From Lobulomyces angularis (taxonomy: Eukaryota > Chytridiomycota > Chytridiomycetes > Lobulomycetales > Lobulomycetaceae), in the NCBI GenBank assembly GCA_027604685.1, contig JADHYX010000063.1, positions 1-64,000 of the forward strand: DNA of 64,000 nucleotides, given 5' to 3'. Of this stretch, positions 36,136 to 46,650 are shown one piece after another (positions within the stretch are counted from its first letter, which is position 1; every line of letters starts with the position of its first letter). A program made the translations under genes and the position numbers. Below the pieces are notes generated by a model. The model searched no databases, had not been told where the DNA came from, and was given only the letters and a program-made list of their open reading frames with translations.

Positions 36136-36297
36136 TATATATTGAGATGATTGAAGTTTGAAAAAGAAGAGATGGTAGAATGAAATGCACTTAAAGTTGG
36201 TTGAAGTGATGAAGCTATTTCTGAATTTTAAAGATGTTGCACAAATTAGGATACCGTCACAAAAGTTCGCCCCCAAATTCAAAATTTCATTATTAAA

Positions 36298-37701
36298 ATG
36301 ATCTTTCTTAGCTCCAAGGTCATCCAACGGCACTACAGAGCTACGCAGTTTTCCGATACAATAAAGATATGTTGGAACGACAGCAGCAGTCCATCTGTTT
36401 TTCACAATTATTGGTTGCGCGATCATTGTCAGTGCTCTGCTTGTGTTCACCCTTCCAATAAGCAAAAGCTGCACTCTAGTGGTGATGTTAAGGTTAGTGC
36501 AAAACCTGCTATTGAAATTGCTGGAAAAAATTTAAAAATAAAATGGCAGAAAGGTTACATTGCCTCTTCTTTCACAACTGATTTTTTTTTTTTTTTTTAA
36601 CTATTTTTTGTCTTCCTTTATAGGGAGTTTAAGAACGGATTTAGAAAAAACTCATGAAAGCGTTTTTGACTTAGACTGGTTAAAAAGACATTCATATTCT
36701 CCGAAACCCACTTCAAATTTAGATAATTCTTTTAATTCCCAAAAACTGGTTAAACTGTGGGATAAAGATGTATACGAAAAGGAAAAATACGAAGTTGATT
36801 ATAACGATATTACAAGCAACAATCCGGCTGGTCTAAGCAAAACTTTGGATATGATTAAAAAATTTGGTCTAGTTTTTTTAAAAAACGTTCCAACTGAAGG
36901 AAGAAAATTAAATCCTGATTCTGAAACTGAAACTATTTCTGTTGAGGAAGTTGCAAAAATATTTGGTCCTATCAGGGAAACTTTTTATGGAAAGAGCTGG
37001 GATGTCAAAATTGTCCCGGAAGCGAAAAATATTGCGTATACGAACCTAGATTTAGGACTGCACATGGACTTACTGTATTTTTTTTTGTTTTAAATTTTAA
37101 ATTTGAAAATTTTAAATTTTGATTTTTCTTAGATACTTTGAAGCACCGCCTGGATTGCAATATTTGCATTCTCTAAAAAATTCAGTCAAAGGTGGTACTT
37201 CCATATTTTTGGATAGTTTTAAAGCGGTAGAATATTTAAAACAAATCTCTCCAGAGTCTTACGAAATTTTGAAATCTGAATATATTACTTTTCATTATGA
37301 AAACGATAATCACAATTATCATTATCAGAAAAAGATTATTGACACATCTAACCCAAATGAATATTTACAAGTCAATTATTCCCCGCCTTTTCAAGGACAA
37401 ATTATATTCGAAAATAATAATAAAATAGAGAAGTTTTATAAATCACTCTTTGAATTTGAACAAATTTTGAAAATGCCTGGGATGATATTTAAGTACAGGT
37501 TAAATCCCGGAGATTTGGTCATTTTTCATAACAGAAGAGTTTTTCATGGGAGAACTAGCTTTGATGCAGTAGGTGGGGAAAGGCATTTTAAAGGTAAAAT
37601 AGTAATTTATTTTTTATTTAATTTGTATATTAGGCACTTACACAGATTGGGATGATTTTAAAGACTTGGAAAGAAGAAGTAACTTCGAAGAGCAGGAATA
37701 A
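36298..37701 (+). CDS. Gamma-butyrobetaine / trimethyllysine dioxygenase
   Basis: Fe(II)/2-oxoglutarate-dependent hydroxylase of carnitine biosynthesis. The N-terminus MIFLSSKVIQRHYRATQ may target mitochondria. A small zinc-binding N-terminal domain is visible at YWLRDHCQCSACVHP. The catalytic domain includes FGLVFLKNVP, FGPIRETFYG, NLDLGLHMDL (HxD iron ligands), GGTSIFLDSFKAVEYL and the distal iron/2-oxoglutarate segment FHNRRVFHGRTSF. It ends GTYTDWDDFKDLERR. Introns are near 36579-36623, 37074-37131 and 37594-37633. From sequence alone the last step (BBOX1) and first step (TMLHE) enzymes are hard to separate, so no symbol is given. Divergent from the APD-like gene by about 160 bp. Confidence 0.88.
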
Positions 37702-38477
37702 AATCCTTTGTTGAAATTTTATTTTCTTCTCGATCATAGACTAATTTATACACAAAAATACAAAATTAATTTTAAAAATGAAAAGTGAAAAAATGAATAA
37801 AACCTAAAAATTTAATTGAATTAAAACTAGTTTAACACTTTCAGGTAACGTTGGTTTAAAGTAGTGCTAGTGGCACCTACCTTACCTCTTCAGAACAATC
37901 CAGTTAAAAAAAGAAAGATAAGCTGCAAAGGTCAATTAAAAATCTGATTAAATACAAGTCAGCAGTTTTAAGAGTTGATATTTAATAGACTATGGAAATG
38001 TAAAATGTCACTAAAAAATCATTATAACAATGAAAAGTTAAGTTAGTCCTTACATTGTTTTTATGTTACTATGCAAGGTACAAATCATCCTAGAATATAG
38101 ATATTCACTGTAATTCCTTGGTAATACTTCGTTTTAAACTGTAGTCATCCTTTGTACTCCTTGTGTGGTTTCTTAATATTTCCTTGCGATTGACTTATGG
38201 AAATAAAAAGGGATAAAATGATTCTTAATACTATGCCTTTAAAATATTAAAAACACATCTTATCCACCAACATCATAACAATTAAACTCATTATCTTTTC
38301 AATTTTATAACTTGGCATTATAATTTTTTATAAGCTTTGTGTGTACTTTGCATTTAATTTTCTTCACAGTATTTTTTAGTGTTAAATTTTGAAGATGTTA
38401 ATCCAAAATCGTTTTTAATGAAAAAGTTTTAGCCTCATTTTGCCTTAAAAAATTTTTTTTAGAATTTTACAAATAAT
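37702..38477. other. Intergenic, no gene recognised
   Basis: 776 bp, one of the larger gene-free stretches in the window. Short ORFs only, stops in all frames. The central part (about 37850-38170) is slightly richer in G/C than the flanks, so a non-coding RNA is possible, but I see no recognisable snRNA, snoRNA or tRNA signature. Confidence 0.4.
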
Positions 38478-39177
38478 ATGGAGCTAATAAAAAAAGAAAA
38501 GACATTAACTCTTGTATTCAGTAGACCTACATTAAAGGAATATTCTATATCTTTTTCTATTTCTATTTTAGCAGCAATAGGTGTTTGCTACTTTTTTGAG
38601 TTCAAAAAGTGGATTGATGTGATAATGAACTTGGTAAGTTGAAATTACAATAATCTTAACTTTTTTAATATTATTTTTTTAATGATAAATATAATTTTTT
38701 TTTTTTTCATTTCAATAATTTAGTCTGTTATTGCAGCTTTTATTTACTTAGGTTTTAATTTAATTGACGATACCTTCATAGTCTCGATTGATAAAGGTGA
38801 GAATGAAGTTAGATTTATTAGAAAAGACTTATTTAAAAGAATTCTTAGTATTAAAGTTTTACAGGTATTTTGCTTAAAAAATATAAAACTTACAATTATT
38901 TCGTTAGGCAGATGAATTAGCCCTCTGTGAAATAGTTACTGAAAAGTTTAAAAACAGTGTTGGCTATAGAATGATGTTTGAATTTTTGGTGGACGGAAGA
39001 ATTTTTAAAGTTAGTTCGACAGAAGTTTTAATGATAGGAAGGGATAATTTATTAGTATTGGAAAGTTGGGAGGAAGAAATTAGAAATTTTCTTAATTTAA
39101 GAATTCCTCCTCAAGTTTTGGAAAAAATTGCTGAAAGAAAAAAAAAAGAAAAAGAAGAAACAAAAAAAAAAATATAA
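38478..39177 (+). CDS. Small two-span membrane protein, unknown
   Basis: Three exons give about 190 residues beginning MELIKKEKTLTLVFSRP. Two hydrophobic segments follow (SISFSISILAAIGVCYFF and SVIAAFIYLGFNL). After these comes a soluble, strand-rich domain (FIVSIDKGENEVRFIRKDLF; MMFEFLVDGRIFKVSSTEVL) ending in a lysine/glutamate-rich tail. The layout of two N-terminal spans followed by a PH-like domain recalls PIG-H and several small ER proteins, but no diagnostic motif lets me name it. Introns at 38635-38722 and 38865-38908; stop at 39175-39177. Confidence 0.6.
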
Positions 39178-39440
39178 TTATAATTAGTTTTTTTTTTTTT
39201 TAATTTATTTTATTTTTATTTTAATTAATATTTTTTCGAGTAATAATTTTTTGAGAGAACTACAATTGAAATAGTAATTCTATTAACATATCACACATAA
39301 CGGCCCTCAAAATGTTTATTATAAAATTATCGTTGATAATGTTTATTCCTACATGAAGCTTTTTGCAGTAAAAACAGTAAGGTTTCTAAATAGTTAAAAT
39401 AAAGTTTGCTTCGGAGTTTAAAAATTGCAAAAAAATTTGT

Positions 39441-42391
39441 ATGTTGGATCCAGTTATTTTAAACTCGTACGCATGGTTAAATCCAGTGAAAGCTGATAAA
39501 TTTAAATCCAAAACTTCAAAAACTGATTTAAATTTAATAAAAGACTCAGGTACGGAAGCTAGGATTAGGTCTAGAAAAATTAAAACCTCCTCAGTAGTTC
39601 ATGCCCACATTGTTCCCACTTTTTCAAGAAGGATTTTGGATATTGATGAGAAATTCGAAGATGATTTACCAACTGAAGATATTAAATCTTTTTTAAATAT
39701 AATGCCAGGTGAAAAATTAAATTAAAAACAAATAATTTACACAAATTTAGGTGACCCGTGGGTAAAAACGATGCCAGTCTTTATTTCCCCACCAAAACCT
39801 ACGAAAAAATACTACTTTAGAATAGCAGTATATGAGCTTGAAAAAACAAATCAAATCTTTCCCCAGCAGCATTTAATAACTTTAAACGCACCATTTTTGG
39901 ATTTACTTTTACACTGGTCTCATTTTTGCAATCCATTTACATTCAGAACTTTGATAAAAAATGAAAAATTTAACTTGGATTGTTTGAGAAATCATACTTT
40001 AAAAAAAGAAAAAATTGGAGAAGATGACTACGAGGTTTTATTTAAGAATTATGGCAAAATGGTGTCTCGTAGAGTTCAAGATTGTATCAATTATCCTGAT
40101 AGGTAAGGCAGACCTATAGAATTGTTTTAATTTTAAAAACAAAAAAATAAAAAAAATAAAATTAGATTTATTGCACAATTCGAAATACTAGCAGAAAATT
40201 TGGGTATATTGACATTCTTTGAAATTGTTCTAGATTATCGCAGAGTAAAATTGTTTTCAATTGAAATGAGACCTTCTTCATGGGATAAAATAGTATGCGA
40301 TATGAAGGATGACATTAGAAGAATTGAGGTTTAAATTTTTTTTTTTTTTTTAGTCTTTAATAATTATAAAGTTGGAAAGGTCTATTTTAAAGGGAAAATT
40401 AGTTCAGACAATTGGAATAATAGCCAGAAACCAACCATCTCTGCTACTGGCTGGCCCTGGTGCTGATGCTGCTGATATTGCCGAAATATCACAACCTCTC
40501 AGTTGGTCTCGAATTGTTCAAGAATATTTGCAAGATAAAAGTCTGGGAAATGAAAATAATAGAAAGAAAGCTTTTGTTATGTTTACCAGTAGAAATGGTG
40601 TTAATATTCAAGGTAATTGGATATTTTGAGTCAGTATTTAAATTTTTTTTTTTTATAAATTTAGCTTTATATACCAAAACAATACCAATAACCATATTCG
40701 AAAATTCTGAATGTGGAGCATCTCACCAAAAAAAAGAAATTTTGGTAATTACAATGTACAGTAAGGTAAAGTAAAAGAATATAAATTGAAATATTACTAA
40801 TTTTTTTTCAATAGAAAACAGAGGAAAATTCGGACGCAACATATTTTTTAACGATCAATTCAAGCGCAAATCCTTTTTTTAATTTTACATCAATAGAGAT
40901 AACGAAGCCGATATTTAAAAAAATTACAAGTAAAATTGACTTTTTTGAAATACCTAGTGAAAGCTCTAGTGATGAAAAAAGTAAAAAAAAGGATAAGTCT
41001 AGTAAAATAGGGTTTCACCCGAATGAAGGAATCGGAGGAGTTTTAGGTGTCTTTGCTGGAGACTGTATTGCAGGTGTTTCTGAAGAATCTGACAGATACA
41101 GTTGTAATTTTGAAATTTCTCCTCAGTTCAACAAAAATAACCCAACACGTAAGTATCTTAGAGATTTGTTTTTTCTTCCGATTTTTAAAAAAAAGTTAAA
41201 ACAATTCTTTTTAGTTCAGTTCTCTAGTTCATCATTAAAAACTGAATGGAAGTGGGCTTCACCTGTATCTAGTGATGACGATAAAATTGATGAATCCATA
41301 CTATTACAGTACACGCCAAATTTAAGAATAGGTCCCCCAAAACTTAGAAACGCCGTTTTAACGTTTAAAGAAAAATCCTTCTTTAGAGAAGAAAGTATTT
41401 TAAATTTAGAATTTGCTGAAACAGAATTTGGATTAGTTAAATTACAAATGCAAGAAAAATTTGAAAAAATTCAGGTAAAAAGAAATAGTTTGAAATTATT
41501 TAATACCATTGTATTTATTTACTTTATTAGTCGGAAATTGTAATCAACCAAGAAAGAATCAGTATTTTATTAGAAACCGTTAGAAAATTTTCTCCAAAAC
41601 TGTTGAAAGACTTGAGTTTTTTAACCAAAGATTCAAAAAAGGAATCCGGGGGGAACAACAACAGTGAATTTTTGAAAAATAGTAAAACTGAATTTATCAA
41701 TTCTATTAATTTGAGTGAAAATGTGAGATTTAATTTTGATAAAAGCAATATTGGCTTACCGGAAAAAATAATAAAAAAAAATGATGCTGATTCTCATAGT
41801 AACGGTTTTCCAAAAAACGAATTTTCAAACAGTAACGATGACACTCGGTTTCAGATTGAAAAAAGCTATAAACCTTTTTCAAACAAAAAAAAATGCAAAA
41901 TACCAGTGCAGGTGGAACTAACAATTCCAGTAAAAAAGAATAAAAGTTATTACAACACTGATAATAAATCACAAAAATTTTATGATAATAACAAAAAGCA
42001 GTCAAACAATAATTTAAAAAAAAAAAATTTCAAAATTAACTCTTGGATAGGAAAAAATGAAAATTACACCCTTTTTGATGAGAAATCATTTTCGGAAGAT
42101 GCACCCACACAATACGCGAAAAATGTTAAAAAAAAAAATAAGCATATTGTGAATAATGAAACCTTTGATTATATTACGAATTTAAAGAAGGAATTAAGTC
42201 ATAAAAAATTTGTTAACAGTAAAATTAATGAAATAGACAAAAAATTTAGAAAATTTACCTTTGATGAAGAAAACAAATATTTTAATAGTTCAAAAAGTTT
42301 AGAAAGAGCTTTACAAAGTAACGAAACTACTAGTTTTTTGTTTCCCCAACAATTGAAAGATTTGCGGTGGAAGTTGGCTGTTTTCGATTAA
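39441..42391 (+). CDS. Large unrecognised protein with Asn/Lys-rich C-terminus
   Basis: Seven or more exons give a protein of about 870 residues that I do not recognise. It starts MLDPVILNSYAWLNPVKADK at 39441. The first two-thirds look folded (YYFRIAVYELEKTNQIFPQQ; RFIAQFEILAENLGILTFFE; GIIARNQPSLLLAGPGADAA; GIGGVLGVFAGDCIAGVSEE), with alternating strands and helices. Then comes a coiled-coil-like stretch (EFGLVKLQMQEKFEKIQ) and a low-complexity tail rich in Asn, Lys and Ser. There are no transmembrane segments, no zinc motif and no P-loop. Introns are clear because the reading frame resumes after each GT...AG. The gene is real on frame grounds; its function is unknown. Confidence 0.62.
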
Positions 42392-42700
42392 ACAAACAGA
42401 ATTACAATACTTTGATTTTTATTATAAAATTTTATTATGTGAAATCTATTAATATTAATAAGAAATATTTTTTAAATTTTAAATTAATAATGTTTAATTA
42501 AATTTTTTTATTTTTAATTCCATTAATTTTTTCTATAATTTTCTAAAATAAAAATAATAAATACGATTAAATTTTATTACCATTACAGTTATTATTATTT
42601 TTTTTTTTTTTAATAGGTTATAAAGTTACAAATAAAATATGCTAAATAGGGTAAAAAATTGAACAAGTAAAGGTAACTGATTAACCCATCTTGTATATCC
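42392..42700. other. Convergent intergenic region
   Basis: 309 bp between two convergent genes, almost entirely A/T, with a 14-nt or longer poly-T. It presumably holds both 3' UTRs. Nothing else seen. Confidence 0.5.
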
Positions 42701-43934
42701 TCACACCACTTCCATGCCAACAAGATTATTTCTATCACCTTCAACCGCAACTGGTAACGATGGGAAAGACTTAGTTACTGGTGACATCAATGGATTATAT
42801 GGTCTGATTCCATTTTTTATGTGACTTTCAACTGTGATGTGACCAAAGACGGAAGCAGTTAATTGAACATGCGCGTGGGTCTTTTTGGGAGGTACTGATA
42901 AAGAAGAAACCTTAGGTTTTAATTTTTCAATTACTTCATCAAATGCCTCTGTCATTGGTGCAGGTGATGTACACTTAACTGTTTCACTAGAAACTACGCT
43001 GGATTTAGAAGAATTAGGTATTGAAGGAGGTATGTTCTGCTGTAACTTTAATTGAATTTGTTGTTGAATTGAAAATGTGTCAATGAGGCTTAATTTCTGA
43101 GTCGCAGAGTCGGAGATTTCGCTGTGAGAATGCGTTAAGTGATACTAATTTAGTGATATGATTAGCAGCTGTCAAATAAAAAGTGAAGTTACCTTTAAGC
43201 CGTTGAGATTTTTATATCTTTTACCGCATTCTGGAAAGTTACATACAAAAGGTCTGCTTATGATATGATTCATTCCAGTATCACCAGTTTCTTCACATTT
43301 ACCTCTTTGAATATGATATTTCAGACCACCTACATTGGGAAATAAATAGATGAGAAAATTTGAAAATAGTTTTATAAAACCTGGATTTTTGTAAGCCTTT
43401 ACACAACCGTTAACTTCACACTTGTATTTAAAGATTTCATTACTCTCTTCATCACTTTCTTCAGCGATTTCGTCGTCATCCAATAAAACCTGGTGTTTTT
43501 GCTGTTTACTAAGTTGTTGCTGAGGTGAAGAAATATTTTCAGTTTCCTTATTGTCACTTTTCATATTAACTACTTCTTTTACTTCCACTACATGGTTATC
43601 AGCACTATTATTATCATTTTCTTTATCTAATTTTCTTTTTTTCGGAGATTCTTCAACACTAGAAATGACAGAATTAACTTTTTTTTTTTTAGTTCTAAAT
43701 TTATTCATTGAAGTTGGAGTTAGCATTGGCTCAGGTGACGAATTGGCAGTTGAACTAGGTGTTACCTGTTCGAATAACTTGAAAATATAAAATTTTTTTT
43801 TTTTTAGTGAAAATTTTTTTTTTTTTTTTTTTNNNNNNNNNNNNNNNCTCTTCTTCAGTATTAGAATCTTCTATATCCAAATCCCCATTTAAATAAGATG
43901 CAGCAAGTAACAAAATATCGACTTTATTTTTCAT
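42701..43934 (-). CDS. SFP1-like C2H2 zinc-finger transcription factor
   Basis: Starts MKNKVDILLLAASYLNGD at 43934. A sequence gap and intron follow, then a Lys/Ser/Glu-rich linker with a nuclear-localisation-like KFRTKKKK. Two linked zinc fingers follow: YKCEVNGCVKAYKNPGGLKY (with HIQRGKC) and FVCNFPECGKRYKNLNGLKY (with HLTHSH). The spacing and the repeated GLKYH are characteristic of the fungal Sfp1 / animal JAZF1 type. Sfp1 controls ribosome-protein and ribosome-biogenesis genes under TOR in yeast. The first finger ends in His then Cys rather than His then His. The C-terminal tail is Ser/Pro-rich and ends at 42701. Introns are near 43140-43192 and 43332-43380. The gap at 43833-43847 lies in or beside the first intron, so the first junction is uncertain. 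Confidence 0.75.
43833..43847. other. Assembly gap (15 N) in poly-T tract
   Basis: Fifteen undetermined bases immediately after an 18-nt or longer T run, next to another T run at 43797-43805. It is most likely a homopolymer assembly break inside the first intron of the Sfp1-like gene. True length is unknown. Confidence 0.95.
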
Positions 43935-44677
43935 TTTTAAGTGTAATATTGTAATATCTTGAAGATTTTTTTGCAGCGTTTAGGAAATGATTATAAAATT
44001 ATAAAATTATAATAATGAATTTGTTAATTTAAAAAACAGTTAACAATAAATAAAATAATGAAGGTTGACTTGTTGAGTAAAACCAATTCTTTGATTAAAA
44101 AAGATTCACGTTTTTTTTTTAATTTTTTTTCTTCAAAAAAATTTTTTTTTTAGTTCACAAACTACTATACATTCAAAGTGGCTTAGACCAGATTGGATTA
44201 GAAAAGAAAAGGAAAAAATTTTATTCATATCCATTTAGGATCCATAAAAGCTTAGAAAAAATCACTTGTGTTTTCGGCCAGCGAAGGTACGACTTTCTTG
44301 AATAGTTTTTTACTTTGAAGCAGTAAAGCATTTACAGAAATTGCTTCAAGTTATTGCTTCAAATCTTTACTTTTCATGTATGCAGCTGTCGCGGATATAA
44401 TTCTGCTAACATTAACGAGAAATTTGAGTCCAAAAGAAGGCTTGTTTAATTATTGCCAATTTCTCTTTCATTTTTGTATTTTTTAGTGTTGGAAAACCAT
44501 TTAATTTCAAAAGTTATTGGCTTCAATAGCAACCTTAATTTCTTAAAAAATAATATTATCAACATCAAAGAAATATTAACTTTTGAAATAACGATAGAGT
44601 TTAAATTTCAGATTTGTGTTTTTTTTAATTATTATTTAATCTAAAAAAAAAGTAAATGTACACATAAAAAACTATCA
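43935..44677. other. Intergenic, no gene recognised
   Basis: 743 bp between two minus-strand genes. It contains poly-T runs, a short direct repeat around ATTGCTTCAA (near 44340 and 44354) and only short ORFs. It should hold the promoter of the Sfp1-like gene. No product is supported. Confidence 0.45.
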
Positions 44678-45985
44678 TTAACACAGTGGAAATGATGCAT
44701 CTTTTAATCTGCTACTTAAGTGTTTCCTAAACAAGTCTGTTATTTCACTTGTTACATCTATCTTTTCAGCTTTAATTGGAACTTTATTTTCGTTTGATTC
44801 AGTTTCGAATAAAGTAGCGGACGATAAAGTTTTTTCCTTTCCAACTGCATCTGGAGGCAATGTCGAACCTAAAGTCAATCTGGATTTTTGAACATTTCCT
44901 TCAACCAATGAACTTCCAGATATTGGACAAACTAAAGCTGAATTCACCACTTCATTGTTTCTTCTGACTTGTGAAATAGGGCAACTGGCAGCTTGCTTTT
45001 TAAAGCTTGTTATTGGACAACCTCCATCCTTCATTTTTTTAAAACTATTTTCCACTTCTTCCTTGGATCCAAGAGCTAATCTCACAGCATTTTCCAGCTC
45101 AGCATGCAATATTCTAGTTTCCAAAGTTTCTTTTAAAGGCCAAATTTTAGCTATAACTTCATCTGGTAAAGTAATTTTTTTATCTTCAAACATTCTAATT
45201 TTGGAAGCGACGTGCCAAGGTATAGCTCTTTGTGCTGCAAAATCTTCCTGACCTAAGTCGATTTCATCATCAGTATCATCTTCAATTTCGTCCAGTTCAC
45301 TTTCTAAATCTCTTGAATTTTTTTTTACTATTTTTAAGTTGATGAATTTATTTTCATCGAGTACTTGTTTTTCCAAGGTCTCCAACTTTTTTACTATTTC
45401 GTTGTTAAATTGAGTGCTTTTTTCCAACTCTTCCACCAATACTCTCTTTTCAACCTTCAAAATGTTGATATCATCGTTTTCTTTTTTATTTTCCATTTTT
45501 TCTAATTTCTTTATGATTAACTTATTGAAATTGCTGACGTTTTCAAGTTCTTCCTTTAGATTTAGCTTTTCCTTCACTAATTTATCCATTTTTTTGTCTT
45601 CGCAATCTGCGTCTTCTTGTTTTTCCAATTTTAGCAACAATGAGTTGTTTAGGCTACTAATCTTTTCAAGTTTTTCGGTAAGGGCCTGCTTTTCAGCTTG
45701 TAAAGAACATACTTGTTTTTCCAGAGCAGATTTATCACTATTTAAAGATTCTGCTAACTTCATAAATAAGTTTTTTTCGCTTTTGATTTTTTCTAGCTCT
45801 TCTTTATGTTCTGCCTTCAATATAAACAGTAATTCAGTTTCAGTTTCTGACTGGTGAATCATCTTCTTTTTCCACGGTTTATTCATTGATAAAGTGCTTC
45901 TTTGCATTTTTTGCAAATTTTTGTTTAATATTTTTTTATTTAAAGATTTTTCTTTATAGAAAATAAAATTACGATAACCAATCAT
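44678..45985 (-). CDS. Coiled-coil protein with three CPI motifs
   Basis: A single-exon gene of 435 residues, unusual in this intron-rich window. Residues about 55-225 form an extended coiled coil built from a repeated module of roughly 47 residues; its clearest copies read LEKISSLNNSLLLKLEKQE, LENVSNFNKLIIKKLEKME and LEKSTQFNNEIVKKLETLE. An acidic patch (LDEIEDDTDDEIDLGQEDF) leads into a likely globular segment (AIPWHVASKIRMFEDKKITL). Near the C-terminus are three short repeats GGCPITS, ASCPISQ and LVCPISG. Cys-Pro pairs of this kind occur in haem-regulatory motifs, but also elsewhere. I do not recognise the family. The start at 45985 could instead be the in-frame Met at 45907 (MQRSTLSMNKP). 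Stop at 44678. Confidence 0.7.
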   Translation of the reverse strand: MIGYRNFIFYKEKSLNKKILNKNLQKMQRSTLSMNKPWKKKMIHQSETETELLFILKAEHKEELEKIKSEKNLFMKLAESLNSDKSALEKQVCSLQAEKQALTEKLEKISSLNNSLLLKLEKQEDADCEDKKMDKLVKEKLNLKEELENVSNFNKLIIKKLEKMENKKENDDINILKVEKRVLVEELEKSTQFNNEIVKKLETLEKQVLDENKFINLKIVKKNSRDLESELDEIEDDTDDEIDLGQEDFAAQRAIPWHVASKIRMFEDKKITLPDEVIAKIWPLKETLETRILHAELENAVRLALGSKEEVENSFKKMKDGGCPITSFKKQAASCPISQVRRNNEVVNSALVCPISGSSLVEGNVQKSRLTLGSTLPPDAVGKEKTLSSATLFETESNENKVPIKAEKIDVTSEITDLFRKHLSSRLKDASFPLC

Positions 45986-46650
45986 AGAAGATTTTTATGT
46001 GACAATTTATGACTACCTCAAAAAAAAGAGTACCATTTTTAAAAAAAATGGATTTTTTATCCATACACTAGCTCCATTAAAATTGCATGTTAGACATAAA
46101 ATAACCAATAGTATGTTTTATGCTGGAATTATATTTTTAGGTATTTTATGCATACTTCATAAACATATCCACAAAACATAATTTTAGTTCAAACAAAGAC
46201 TATTATTTAAATTTTCATAGGTTCTTAATATTGTAAGCAATCTTTTATAAGTACCAAATTTTTTAATAAAAAAATTATCAAAAAAAAAAAAAAATTATCA
46301 AAAAAAAAAAAAAATTGTTTTATGATGTTTTAGTAGGGTGATTTAAAGAAAATAAGATAATTCAAAATTTTTCAAGTTTAAAACAATATAGTGGGTACTA
46401 TGTACTTGGACAAGCAAGAGGATCCTTTACTGCCAAAAAAAAAAGTTAGAACCATTCTTAATTCCGAAGTGTATTTTTTTCACTCAAGTTAATAAATTTT
46501 TTAGCATTTTGCATTTGTTCATCACATTTTTTTTTTATTTTAGCTTTTGTGTAAAAAATGTACTCCTGTGTAACATGTAGAACAAGTATTATTAAAAAAA
46601 ATTATAAAATTCACACAAAAAAAAAAATCATAAATTAATTTTATTTTTCA
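45986..46650. other. Divergent intergenic region
   Basis: 665 bp between the coiled-coil gene and the UBL-F-box gene, which diverge. Strongly A/T-rich, with poly-A runs and a small tandem repeat. An open frame at 45999-46181 lacks an ATG until near its end and is not called as a gene. Confidence 0.5.
46271..46310. repeat. 20-nt tandem repeat, two copies
   Basis: Two exact adjacent copies of a 20-nt unit (AAAATTATC followed by eleven A), plus a partial third copy. Probably replication or assembly slippage of an A tract in intergenic DNA. Confidence 0.85.

Noticed and set aside
37850..38170. Possible non-coding RNA in the 776-bp spacer
   Set aside because: Slightly higher G/C than its flanks, but no snRNA, snoRNA box or tRNA arm pattern could be identified by eye.
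44453..44644. 63-codon plus-strand ORF
   Set aside because: Composition is that of random A/T-rich DNA (Phe, Asn, Ile, Leu), with no start context or homology.
45999..46181. 60-codon open frame with a transmembrane-like segment
   Set aside because: It lacks an ATG until near its end (it opens with GTG right after an ATG-TGA), has no convincing splice structure, and lies 13 bp from another start codon.
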